Shown here: in pieces, positions 25,979 through 34,844 of the stretch | How positions within the stretch are numbered: the first letter of the stretch is position 1 | Layout of the letters: every line of letters starts with the position of its first letter | Assembly (NCBI GenBank): GCA_017441525.1 | Contig: JAFRXJ010000045.1 | Span: 1-64,000, forward strand | Origin: Acholeplasmatales bacterium | Lineage (GTDB): Bacteria; Bacillota_I; Bacilli_A; Acholeplasmatales; Anaeroplasmataceae | Direction: 5' to 3' | Length of the DNA: 64,000 nt | Made by a program: the position numbers and the translations under genes | Notes under the pieces: generated by a model | Told to the model about the DNA's origin: nothing | What the model saw: the letters and a program-made list of their open reading frames with translations, nothing else | The model's database searches: none

Positions 25979-27457
25979 ATGGTTGAATACGAGATTAGAG
26001 GAAATATGGTTGTCATTACAGGCTGTTCAAAGGATGAAATGAACCTTGACCTACCTGATGAAATTGAAGACAAGCCAGTTGGTAAAATTGAAGCTAATAC
26101 ATTCAATAATATGCTAAATATAAAGAGAGTTGTAATTCCTGGAACTTGTAAGGTTGTTGGTGCTTACGCATTCGCAGCTTGTTCAAGCCTTGAGGAATTA
26201 ATTATTGAAGAAGGAGTAGAAACAATTGAAGACTGGGCATTCATTAGTTGTAATATTACATCTATTAGATTACCTCAATCTTTAAGAAGTGTTGGAAACA
26301 ATGCCTTCCTTGGAAATCAAATCAAATCTGATGTTGATGAATTCATGGAAAAGATGAGTAGTATGAGAAGACCTAAAAATCATACTAACAACAAGTGCTT
26401 TGTATTCCCAATTGAAATGCTAAAGGCTAAAGATAAAATTAAAGATGATTTTATCCAATCTGAAAGTAAATATGTAGATAGCCAATTTGATAAAGTAGAT
26501 ATCGAAAATTCAATAACTCAACAAGAAATGGATATTCCATTCTTATATGATGGTCAAGAATTTGTTATCGCTGTATATAATAGAAAACCACTAGAAAGCT
26601 TAAAAGTAGAATTAGCATCTGAAAGTAATACATCAATTGGTCTTTATGCAGAAAATGATCCAGAATTCTTAATTTTAAGAGCTAACATCTTAACAAAGGG
26701 TCAATTTATTACATCATTTGCATTTAAGGCTCCATACCTTGAGGCAGTAGAATTTCAATGCTTAGGAATTGAATCTCATCAATCAGAAGGTATGTATTAT
26801 TATTTCTTACATATGAAGGCTGAATTATCATGCTTTGGTAATGGCAATTTAAATAATGAATTTGCACTAAACCAATATAATGATTTATTATTCAAGTTTA
26901 GAACTAAATATGCAAATCAAAAATTAAATGATGAACAAAATCAATTTATTGAAAATGCATTTGCTGAAAAGATATTAATTACTATGGAAGGATTCTTAAC
27001 ACAATTAGATGGTTCTCCAAGATTATTATATTTAATGAATATCTTTAAAGCATTATTAGAAGACCCTAATCTTGATTCTGAAAAACAAAATAAGATTAGT
27101 GAATTATATTCTAATTTCTTAATGACATCATATAATGATTTAACAGGTATTGAATCATTAACTAAGATTGCATTTGATGATATTGATAATATAATCGTTG
27201 AAATTGAAGAAATTATGCAATTAGGTCATTATAATATTGCTGAAAAATACGATATTCAATTAACAGACTCAGTTGGTAACCCAATTGATATTAATGATGC
27301 AAAAAATATGAAATCTAATTTCATCAATCTAGAACAAAATTATAAGCTTCATGGAGATTATTTATATTACATCTACAATGAATCTCGTCAAATGAACCAA
27401 GATTTTTCTATGATGCAATATGAAAGCTATAAACCAGCTGAAGAGGAAGTGAACTAG
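25979..27457 (+). CDS. LRR (BspA-like) domain protein with a large unknown C-terminal region
   Basis: Residues ~15-115 contain about three BspA-type leucine-rich repeats (IEANTFNNMLNIKRVVIPG, AYAFAACSSLEELIIEEG, DWAFISCNITSIRLPQS). The following ~380 residues show no motif I know. There is no signal peptide, so it is probably cytoplasmic, unlike most BspA-like surface proteins. I choose ATG 25979, with TGGAGG 8 nt upstream. Its stop is directly followed by the next gene's ATG, so it is co-translated with the HAD hydrolase. Confidence 0.65.
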   Translation: MVEYEIRGNMVVITGCSKDEMNLDLPDEIEDKPVGKIEANTFNNMLNIKRVVIPGTCKVVGAYAFAACSSLEELIIEEGVETIEDWAFISCNITSIRLPQSLRSVGNNAFLGNQIKSDVDEFMEKMSSMRRPKNHTNNKCFVFPIEMLKAKDKIKDDFIQSESKYVDSQFDKVDIENSITQQEMDIPFLYDGQEFVIAVYNRKPLESLKVELASESNTSIGLYAENDPEFLILRANILTKGQFITSFAFKAPYLEAVEFQCLGIESHQSEGMYYYFLHMKAELSCFGNGNLNNEFALNQYNDLLFKFRTKYANQKLNDEQNQFIENAFAEKILITMEGFLTQLDGSPRLLYLMNIFKALLEDPNLDSEKQNKISELYSNFLMTSYNDLTGIESLTKIAFDDIDNIIVEIEEIMQLGHYNIAEKYDIQLTDSVGNPIDINDAKNMKSNFINLEQNYKLHGDYLYYIYNESRQMNQDFSMMQYESYKPAEEEVN

Positions 27458-28312
27458 ATGTCTAAGCCTACAATCGCGATAATGTATGACTTTGATAAAA
27501 CATTATGCACAACAGATATGCAGGAATATGATTTCATTAAAAACTTAGGTATTACTCCATCTGAATTCTGGGGTGAATGTTCTAAGCTATATGAAAAGAA
27601 TGAAATGGATAAGATTTTAGCATATATGTATGTAATGGTTAAAATGTGTAGAGATAAGCATATTCCACTAACTAGAGAATATCTTAACAATTGTGGAAAG
27701 AATGTTGTTTTATACAAAGGTGTATCTACATGGTTTAATCGAATTCAAAATTATGCAGATAAAATAGGTGTTAATGTTGAACACTACATAATATCTTCTG
27801 GTATTACAGAAATAATAGAAGGAACATCTATTTCTAAATATTTTAAGCATATCTATGGCTGTAAATTTATCTATAATGAATTTGGTGATGCATTATGGCC
27901 AGGGCTTGCAATCAATTTCACTTTAAAAACACAATATATATTTAGAATAGCTAAAGGTGTTTTAGATGTTAGAGATGATGATAATTTAAATAATCATCAA
28001 AATAATAAAAAAATACCTTTTGAAAATATGATATACATTGGAGATGGATTAACTGATGTACCTTGTATGAAGTTACTTAAGGATAAAGGCGGTAAATCAA
28101 TTGCCCTATATCCATCCCTAAATAAGCGTAAACAAGCATTAAAGCTTGTTGAGGATGAAAGAATCAATTATGTTTGTGTTGCTGATTATTCTCAAAATTC
28201 AACATTAGAAAAGATTGTAAAGCTAATGATGGATTCAGTAGCAACCCTAAATGAATTAAAGGAAAAGGAACAAAAGCAAATACAAGCATTTAAAAAAGCT
28301 AGTGAGGCATAA
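27458..28312 (+). CDS. HAD-superfamily hydrolase
   Basis: Motif I is MYDFDKTLCTTD (~9-20) with the nucleophile Asp; motif II is ISSG near 113; motif III/IV is IYIGDGLTDVPCMK (~192-205). A cap insertion lies between motifs I and II. At 284 aa it resembles phosphoserine-phosphatase-like HADs; substrate unknown. The ATG follows the stop of the LRR gene immediately, and ybeY begins one base after its stop. Confidence 0.85.
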   Translation: MSKPTIAIMYDFDKTLCTTDMQEYDFIKNLGITPSEFWGECSKLYEKNEMDKILAYMYVMVKMCRDKHIPLTREYLNNCGKNVVLYKGVSTWFNRIQNYADKIGVNVEHYIISSGITEIIEGTSISKYFKHIYGCKFIYNEFGDALWPGLAINFTLKTQYIFRIAKGVLDVRDDDNLNNHQNNKKIPFENMIYIGDGLTDVPCMKLLKDKGGKSIALYPSLNKRKQALKLVEDERINYVCVADYSQNSTLEKIVKLMMDSVATLNELKEKEQKQIQAFKKASEA

Positions 28313-28313
28313 A

Positions 28314-28739
28314 ATGAGGATTAATTTTTACAATAATTCAAATGAAAATATCTGGAAATATCAAAGATTAATTAAAAGAATCTTTAAAGGAATCAATAGA
28401 TCTGATTCATTTAATATTATCTTTGTTACTGAAGAAGAAATAAAAGAAATTAATAAAGAATATAGAAACATTGATAAAGTAACTGATGTAATATCATTTG
28501 CTGCAGTTGATGACATTAATAGATTTGATTATACTTCACTAGGAGATGTTTTCATTTGTGTAAAAAGAGCTTATTCTCAAGCAGAAGAATATGGACATAG
28601 TCCAGCAAGAGAATTTGCATTCCTAGCTGTTCATGGTTATCTTCATCTATGTGGCTTTGACCATATGACAAAAGAAGATGAAGAAATTATGTTTAAAATC
28701 CAAGATGATATCTTAAATGAGGCAGGTATAAAAAGATAA
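28314..28739 (+). CDS. ybeY: Endoribonuclease YbeY (16S rRNA maturation)
   Basis: The zinc motif HxxxHxxxxxH reads HGYLHLCGFDH (~105-115), preceded by the DVISFA segment and the LGDVFIC strand. The 141-aa length fits. GTGAGG precedes ATG 28314. The stop overlaps the next start as TAATG. YbeY-Cdd-Era-RecO order is conserved in many Firmicutes. Confidence 0.95.
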   Translation: MRINFYNNSNENIWKYQRLIKRIFKGINRSDSFNIIFVTEEEIKEINKEYRNIDKVTDVISFAAVDDINRFDYTSLGDVFICVKRAYSQAEEYGHSPAREFAFLAVHGYLHLCGFDHMTKEDEEIMFKIQDDILNEAGIKR

Positions 28740-29137
28740 TGTACGATCAAAATATGTTATTAGACCAAGCATTAATAGCTAGATGTAATGCATATGCCCC
28801 ATATTCTAAATTTAAAGTAGGGGCAGCTATATTACTTACAAATGGTAAATACATTACAGGCTGTAATATTGAAAATTCATCATATGGACTTACAAACTGT
28901 GCTGAAAGAACTGCATTATTTAAGCTAATCAGTGAAGGATATACGAAATCAGATGTAGTTGCAATGTGTATAACAGGTGACACAGAAGATGTAATATACC
29001 CTTGTGGTGCATGCCTTCAAGTAATGTCTGAGTTATTAAGAGATGACACTCCAATTCTTTTAACTAACACAAGCAGAAGAATGAAAGAGCTTAAGGTATC
29101 TGAGCTATTACCTTATCAATTTGAATTAAAGGATTAA
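28739..29137 (+). CDS. cdd: Cytidine deaminase
   Basis: The 132-aa homotetrameric type has the catalytic NCAERTALF (Cys ligand and Glu) and PCGACLQVM (two Cys ligands), with CNIENSSYG for ribose binding. It deaminates cytidine and deoxycytidine in pyrimidine salvage. Start and preceding stop overlap by one base; era starts 4 nt after the stop. Confidence 0.96.
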   Translation: MYDQNMLLDQALIARCNAYAPYSKFKVGAAILLTNGKYITGCNIENSSYGLTNCAERTALFKLISEGYTKSDVVAMCITGDTEDVIYPCGACLQVMSELLRDDTPILLTNTSRRMKELKVSELLPYQFELKD

Positions 29138-29141
29138 TAAA

Positions 29142-30056
29142 ATGAATATTGATACATATAAATCAGGCTTTGTTGCTATTATAGGTAGACCAAATGTTGG
29201 TAAATCAACATTCTTAAATAAAATAATTGGTAAAAAAATAGCTATAATGTCAGATAAGCCTCAAACAACAAGAAACAAAATATTAGGTATTAAGACTACT
29301 GATACATATCAAATAGCATTTACCGATACTCCAGGTATTCATAAGCCTACAACAGAGCTTCAAAAAAGAATGGTTAACGCAAGCTATGATGCCACATCAG
29401 GTGTAGATGCTATTATTTTTATGACTACACCAGTAAAAGAAGTTTTACCTGGTGATCAAATTATTTTAAATAATTTAAAGAAGACTAGAATACCTGTTTA
29501 TTTAGTAATAAATAAAGTAGATCAATTAAAAAGATTTAATGATATTGATTTAACTATTGCTAAATATATGGATTTATATCCATTCCAAGGTATTTTCCCT
29601 ATTTCAGTTTTAGAGGATAAGAATGTAGATGTATTATTAGATAATATCGTTAAAGCCCTTCCTTTTGGTCCTAAATTTTATCCAGATGATATGATATCAG
29701 ATCATTCTGAAAGATTTTTAGTAGGAGAATTAATAAGAGAAAAGATTTTATTCTTAACAAAGGAAGAAGTACCTCACTCTATTGCAGTAACAGTAGATTC
29801 AATGAAGCAATCAGAGGAGAACCCTGACTATATTGATATATACGCTACAATCTATGTAGAAAGAGATAGTCAAAAAAGAATCATTATTGGACACAATGGT
29901 GATTTAATAAAAGAAATAAAAGAAAAATCTAGAAATGATATAAAGAAATTAATTAATTCTAAATGTCATCTTGATTTATGGGTTAAAGTTAAAAAGGATT
30001 GGAAGGATAGACCTAACGATTTAAATATCTTAGGCTATTCTAAAGATGATTTCTAA
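29142..30056 (+). CDS. era: GTPase Era
   Basis: A 304-aa GTPase that binds the 3' end of 16S rRNA. G1 is GRPNVGKST (~13-21), switch II DTPGIHKP, G4 NKVD. The C-terminal KH domain carries GHNGDLIKEIKEKSR. Placed in the ybeY-cdd-era-recO block. Confidence 0.97.
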   Translation: MNIDTYKSGFVAIIGRPNVGKSTFLNKIIGKKIAIMSDKPQTTRNKILGIKTTDTYQIAFTDTPGIHKPTTELQKRMVNASYDATSGVDAIIFMTTPVKEVLPGDQIILNNLKKTRIPVYLVINKVDQLKRFNDIDLTIAKYMDLYPFQGIFPISVLEDKNVDVLLDNIVKALPFGPKFYPDDMISDHSERFLVGELIREKILFLTKEEVPHSIAVTVDSMKQSEENPDYIDIYATIYVERDSQKRIIIGHNGDLIKEIKEKSRNDIKKLINSKCHLDLWVKVKKDWKDRPNDLNILGYSKDDF

Positions 30057-30057
30057 A

Positions 30058-30720
30058 ATGAAAAATGAAGGAATAATTGTAAAGACTATTCCCTACAAAG
30101 AAACCTCTAAAATTGTATATTTATATACAAATGAAGGATTTAAAAGCGTTAAAGCAATAGGTGCTAAAAAATCTAAAAATTCAAGCTTTGGATTTGGTGA
30201 AATAGGAAACATTGTATCATTTATCGCATCCGATTCATCATTTCCTACTATAAGCGAATATGAAATTATATATTCTTCATATAAATTAACAGAAGATTTT
30301 AATTCTATAATGGCATTAGGAAAGATTATTGAATTATTAAATTACATACCTGAAGATTCTATTCATTATCGTATTTATCCTTTCATAAAGGATATAATCA
30401 TGAATATAGATAAAAATCCTCTTAAGGCACTTACAATCTATTTGATTAAAATGACATATAATTTTGGTGTTTCACCTAAATTAGATTCATGTATAATATG
30501 TGGTAATAATAATATAATAGATTTTGATGTGAGACTTGGTGGAGCTATTTGTAATAATCATTCAAATAACGATAATTATTTATTAAAACTAATGGTTGAA
30601 TATTACAAAGAAAAAAAGAAAATAGAAGAATATAATGATTATGATTTTAAAAAGGCATTAGAATATTTAAATGAATATTATTTAATACATACTAATATTG
30701 ATTTAAAAATTAGATGGTGA
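30058..30720 (+). CDS. recO: DNA repair protein RecO
   Basis: It mediates RecA loading and strand annealing. The N-terminal OB fold starts MKNEGIIVKTIPYKETSKIVYLYTNEG. The zinc segment CIICGNN...GGAICNNH at ~150-175 keeps Cys ligands. The ~220-aa length is normal. ATG 30058 gives the usual N-terminus; ATG 30046, overlapping era, is possible. Confidence 0.92.
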   Translation: MKNEGIIVKTIPYKETSKIVYLYTNEGFKSVKAIGAKKSKNSSFGFGEIGNIVSFIASDSSFPTISEYEIIYSSYKLTEDFNSIMALGKIIELLNYIPEDSIHYRIYPFIKDIIMNIDKNPLKALTIYLIKMTYNFGVSPKLDSCIICGNNNIIDFDVRLGGAICNNHSNNDNYLLKLMVEYYKEKKKIEEYNDYDFKKALEYLNEYYLIHTNIDLKIRW

Positions 30721-30724
30721 GATT

Positions 30725-31054
30725 ATGAAAATTGATTTTAATAATATTAATTCAGAAATTAAAAATAATTTTAACAATGGTGAAAAATATTTTGATGTTA
30801 AAACATATACTGATGGAACTAATAAAATAATGTATGGTAAATTAATTCCAGGTGCATCTATTGGACTTCATACACATACAGAAAATGCTGAAATCATTTA
30901 TGTTATTTCAGGATCAGGTAAAAATATATGTGATGGAAAAGAAGAAAGACTAAATTCAGGAGATGCCCATTATTGTCCTAAAGGATCATCTCACACATTT
31001 ATTAATGATACAGATAATGATTTAATCTTTTTCGCAACAGTAGTAAGGCAATAA
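30725..31054 (+). CDS. Small cupin-domain protein
   Basis: The 109-aa single cupin shows motif 1 as GLHTHTENAEIIYVISGSG (His, His, Glu ligands) and motif 2 as GDAHYCPKGSSHTFIN (His). It should bind a metal; ligand or substrate is unknown. Its start is 4 nt after recO. Confidence 0.88.
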   Translation: MKIDFNNINSEIKNNFNNGEKYFDVKTYTDGTNKIMYGKLIPGASIGLHTHTENAEIIYVISGSGKNICDGKEERLNSGDAHYCPKGSSHTFINDTDNDLIFFATVVRQ

Positions 31055-31126
31055 AAGCCAATAAAATTGACTTTTTAGTTTGATAAATATAAAAGACATA
31101 ATAAAAAAGAGGGAGGGTATTTTATT

Positions 31127-32401
31127 ATGAAAAAAGCTTTTTATATAAGCATTGAAAACAAAATAATAAATAGGATTTTTTCAGGACTAATTTTTATTGG
31201 TATTCTTATATTAGCTTTTGCAATATTTTTGCCAACGGATTTAACTTTTTCCGGCTCATCTACATTCAGTGAATTCACCAATAGTTGGAAATATTTTTTT
31301 GAAATAGTTAATAATATGGATAATTTAAATGAAACAGCATATATTACTACATTATTATTTGTACATAATCAAATGATTATTGCAATATGGTTTTCAGTTA
31401 TATTAGTTGTATCATTTATAAAATGTATTATTACATTAACTAAAGGAAAAGATTGTGGAATAATATCACAATTTATAACTGCATTTATATTATGCTTTAT
31501 ACATTATTTCATTACATACAATTATACATATGTTGATGAATATATTCCTAATCCATTATTTTATGCGATTTTTATTGTAAGCATATTATTTATTGTTGGC
31601 TATGCTATATTAGCACATATTTTAAACAAAACATTTATGAAAAATATGGTTTTAATAATTTTATTATTAATAATTATTATGTTAACTTCAATAATGGCTA
31701 TTATATATTTAGGACCAATATATGCTTGTGAAGGAAAAGTATATGGTGCACTAGGCATACCTGGTGTATATAGTGATAATATGGTTTTAGGAATTATAAA
31801 TGCAGTATCAATTATTGTTACAATATTCTTCATTGGTTTAATGTCTTCATATAGAGGAATATTAAAATCATTATTAAGAAATGAATTAAGTGGATTTAAC
31901 AGTGATTCATTAGCATTTGTGTTCTTATCATTTTTCACAATTTCAAGTGCATTCGGAGTTACAACATTTATTACATTAGCAAAAAATGGTTGGGGAATTC
32001 AAAATATAATAAATGAATTCCTAGCAACACTTTCTACTAGATTAATAATATTATATATATTACCTGTATTAATTATAGGATTATTAATCGCATCAGCTAT
32101 TGTTAAAGGTGTACTTAATTCAACAAATAATAATGTTGACAATACATCTAAGACAGTTCCTGAAGAAAATAAAACTATTATAGAAACTGTAATAAAAGAG
32201 TCTAAAGAAGAACCTATTATTAATGAAATTGAAAATGAAATACCAGTTGAAGAACAACAAGAAGAAATCATAGCTGATAATACTGGTATCGAAGAAGAAA
32301 CTTTTGAGAATAAAATAATAGATGGACCTGTCATTGAGAATAAAATAGAAGAATCACAAGATGATTCAGTTACTGACACAATAGAAGAAGATGAAAAGTA
32401 A
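31127..32401 (+). CDS. Polytopic membrane protein with long acidic tail
   Basis: The 424-aa product has about eight hydrophobic helices in residues ~15-330 and then an ~85-residue Glu/Asp-rich cytoplasmic tail (repeated EE and ENKI segments). No family recognised. GAGGGAGGG is present 8 nt before the ATG. It ends at an intrinsic terminator. The acidic tail resembles those on other membrane proteins in this window, such as the DUF368 gene at 39567. Confidence 0.65.
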   Translation: MKKAFYISIENKIINRIFSGLIFIGILILAFAIFLPTDLTFSGSSTFSEFTNSWKYFFEIVNNMDNLNETAYITTLLFVHNQMIIAIWFSVILVVSFIKCIITLTKGKDCGIISQFITAFILCFIHYFITYNYTYVDEYIPNPLFYAIFIVSILFIVGYAILAHILNKTFMKNMVLIILLLIIIMLTSIMAIIYLGPIYACEGKVYGALGIPGVYSDNMVLGIINAVSIIVTIFFIGLMSSYRGILKSLLRNELSGFNSDSLAFVFLSFFTISSAFGVTTFITLAKNGWGIQNIINEFLATLSTRLIILYILPVLIIGLLIASAIVKGVLNSTNNNVDNTSKTVPEENKTIIETVIKESKEEPIINEIENEIPVEEQQEEIIADNTGIEEETFENKIIDGPVIENKIEESQDDSVTDTIEEDEK

Positions 32402-32425
32402 AAGCCAATTTGGCTTTTTATTTTT
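32401..32425 (+). terminator. Intrinsic terminator
   Basis: AAAGCCA-ATT-TGGCTTT followed by TTATTTTT, immediately after the stop codon at 32399-32401. The next ~200 nt (to 32634) hold no gene I can support. Confidence 0.8.
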
Positions 32426-32634
32426 CATTTAATACCATAGTTCTAGAACAACCATATTTATATGTGGCATTAATGTAATATAGCATTTCCTCATGCGACT
32501 TAGATTTTTGCATTATTTCAATTAATCAAAAATATTAAAGAAATTTTTTGAAATACTTTTACTTTTTGTGTTGATTTTTCCTTTAATAATATAATAATAG
32601 ATTTATAATACAATACGAAAGAGAGGTAATGATT

Positions 32635-34071
32635 ATGACTAAAGAAGAACGTCAATTAAAAAAACGTGACATGATTTTAAATGGAAACATTTTAAAAACT
32701 ATTATAGTCATTTCATTGCCAATACTATTTTATAATATATGTAATTACCTATATGGTATATATGATATGATGATTGTTCAAGTAGCACATATTGGTGAAG
32801 CTGCCGATGTTGTAATACTTGATCAAATTAAAAATATGATTCAAACACTTGGTGGAGCTATTGCTACAGGAGGAGGAATCCTAATTGCTAAAAAGATAGG
32901 AGAAAAAGATATTGAAGGTGCAAGAAAAGCATCTAATACATTCTTTACGATTGCCCTAATTATTGCCTCACTTACTTTACTTTTTATTCCTCTAGCAGTT
33001 CCTTTCTTACAACTTTTAAAAACTGATAAGTCAACAATTGATAATGCCTTAGGATATTTTAATGTTCAAATGGTTAATCTATTTATAATGACATTAAATT
33101 CATGTTTTATTGCTATAGAAAAATCAAAAGGAAATACTTTTAAAATATTTATTTTAAATTTAGGTGTTATTGCTATAAAAATTGGTTTAACTACATTATT
33201 TGCTTTTGGTCCATTTGAAGGTGTAACAATAACTTGGCTTGCTGTTGCGACACTAATTGCACAAGGCTTTATGATGATTATAATGGTAATAATATCAATA
33301 TTACCATCTAATATATTAAGAATTACTCCAAGAAGCTTAAATTTAAAGAAAGAATATTTATTAATTATCCTTAAATTATCTCTTCCTGTATTTATTGGAA
33401 GATTCTTATTCCACTTTGGTAAGGTAGCACTAAATTCAATGGCTACAGATCATTATGGAAAGACAGTTGTAGGTGCCCTTGGTATATCAAATACTATGGC
33501 AGGTCTTCCTACAAATATGATTAATTCCTTTGAAGATGGTGGATCAACTATTGTAAGCCAAAATTATGGCGCCGGAAATGGAAGAAGAATTAAAAGATTT
33601 TATTTGATTAATATGATATTGGTTTCAACAATATCATTAATTTCTGTAATAGTATTATTCTTATTAAAAGAACCTGTTGCAAAATTCTTTGCCGGAAATG
33701 ATGAAGAATATAGAGTAATTATTGTAAATATCTTTAAATGGGAAATACTAGATGTCTTATTTACAGGTATAGCTGGTGCTTCAAATGCTATATTCTATGG
33801 CTTTGCCAAGACAAGAATTACAAGTGTTATGTCAATGGTAAATCTATTTGGATTTAGAATCCCTACTATTATGTTATTGATGTATGTGGTTCACTATAAT
33901 TATGAAGCTTGTGGTATCGCAATGTTTGTATCTAATACATCGGCAGGTCTAATAACTTTCACATTATGTCTAATATTTATGTTAAGAATCCAGAAAAAAG
34001 AGAAATATAAGCCTCTTTTCCCACCAAATGAATTGACAACAAACGAAAATAATAATACAATAGTTGCATAG
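32635..34071 (+). CDS. MATE-family efflux transporter
   Basis: About 478 residues with 12 predicted membrane helices in two homologous halves of six, the MATE layout, starting with the usual cytoplasmic charged segment and ILKTIIVISLPILFYN. It exports cationic compounds using Na+ or H+; substrate is not predictable. I prefer ATG 32635, 8 nt after GAGAGG, over ATG 32629. The last ~40 nt contain the promoter for the following T-box transcript. Confidence 0.9.
   Translation: MTKEERQLKKRDMILNGNILKTIIVISLPILFYNICNYLYGIYDMMIVQVAHIGEAADVVILDQIKNMIQTLGGAIATGGGILIAKKIGEKDIEGARKASNTFFTIALIIASLTLLFIPLAVPFLQLLKTDKSTIDNALGYFNVQMVNLFIMTLNSCFIAIEKSKGNTFKIFILNLGVIAIKIGLTTLFAFGPFEGVTITWLAVATLIAQGFMMIIMVIISILPSNILRITPRSLNLKKEYLLIILKLSLPVFIGRFLFHFGKVALNSMATDHYGKTVVGALGISNTMAGLPTNMINSFEDGGSTIVSQNYGAGNGRRIKRFYLINMILVSTISLISVIVLFLLKEPVAKFFAGNDEEYRVIIVNIFKWEILDVLFTGIAGASNAIFYGFAKTRITSVMSMVNLFGFRIPTIMLLMYVVHYNYEACGIAMFVSNTSAGLITFTLCLIFMLRIQKKEKYKPLFPPNELTTNENNNTIVA
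34033..34061 (+). promoter_or_regulatory. Promoter of the valS T-box transcript, inside the MATE gene
   Basis: TTGACA (34033-34038), 17 nt, TACAAT (34056-34061). The predicted start is near 34068, at the MATE stop codon. Confidence 0.75.
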
Positions 34072-34301
34072 CGTTGATATGAAGGAGTATCCTTATAATT
34101 TATTTTAGAGAAGATATGGTTGGTGAAAATATCTATAATTATAAAGAGAAGGTAGTCATGGAGCTTAAATGATGAGAAACATGGATTAGTCATTTACGTC
34201 AACTCGCGTTAAGAGAAATGAAGAGCTAGATATAGATATCTAGAATTAAGGTGGTACCGCGGTTTATTCGTCCTTAGAATATTTTTCTAAGGACTTTTTT
34301 T
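34070..34301 (+). promoter_or_regulatory. T-box riboswitch for valyl-tRNA with terminator
   Basis: Stem I elements AGAGA...GGTTGGTGAAA lie at 34111-34136, a likely specifier GTC at 34155-34157 (GTA 34152-34154 overlaps and cannot be excluded), and the T-box AAGGTGGTACCGCGG at 34248-34262, whose TGGT can pair with an ACCA tRNA end. GTCCTTAGAA with TTCTAAGGAC (34270-34294), then T7, is the terminator. Uncharged tRNA-Val should open it. Confidence 0.93.
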
Positions 34302-34844
34302 ATGAGAATAGCAGGAAAAAGATTATTAATCAGAGATATTACATTTAAAGATGACAATGATTTTTTTGAATATGCTAAAAGGGATGAGGTTGGTCCTGAT
34401 GCTGGGTGGAAGCCAGTTCCATCTATGGAGGTAGCAAGACGAGTCATCGCATCATATATTTTAGCTAAAGATGTTTTCGCTATTGAATTAATAGAAGAAA
34501 AGAAAATGATTGGTACTATCTCAATTTATAATTATGGAATTAGAAAATATAATAAGGTCAAGCAATTAGGATTTTCATCAAATCCCAATTACTGGAACAA
34601 AGGCTATATGACTGAAGCAGTAAATATGGTAATTGATTATATATTTAATCATACTGATTGTGAGGTTTTAGAGGTCGGTCATCATAGTGATAATTATAAA
34701 AGTAAAAGAGTAATAGAAAAATGCGGATTTATATATGATGGAAGATTATGTAAATATAAAAAGCTATATGATGGAAGATTAGTAGATGCTGACTTCTATT
34801 CAATGACTAAAGAGGATTATGAAAGGAAGAAGAGATATGAGTAA
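34302..34844 (+). CDS. GNAT acetyltransferase (RimJ/RimL type) under T-box control
   Basis: The 180-aa product begins MRIAGKRLLIRDITFKDDNDFFEYA and has GFSSNPNYWNKGYMTEA (acetyl-CoA loop) and NYKSKRVIEKCGFIYDG, typical of ribosomal-protein-alanine acetyltransferase relatives. The ATG comes directly after the T-box terminator's T tract; the only ribosome site, TAAGGA (34287-34292), is in the terminator's 3' arm. It overlaps valS by 8 nt. Why a GNAT gene is coupled to valine charging is unclear. Confidence 0.85.
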   Translation: MRIAGKRLLIRDITFKDDNDFFEYAKRDEVGPDAGWKPVPSMEVARRVIASYILAKDVFAIELIEEKKMIGTISIYNYGIRKYNKVKQLGFSSNPNYWNKGYMTEAVNMVIDYIFNHTDCEVLEVGHHSDNYKSKRVIEKCGFIYDGRLCKYKKLYDGRLVDADFYSMTKEDYERKKRYE

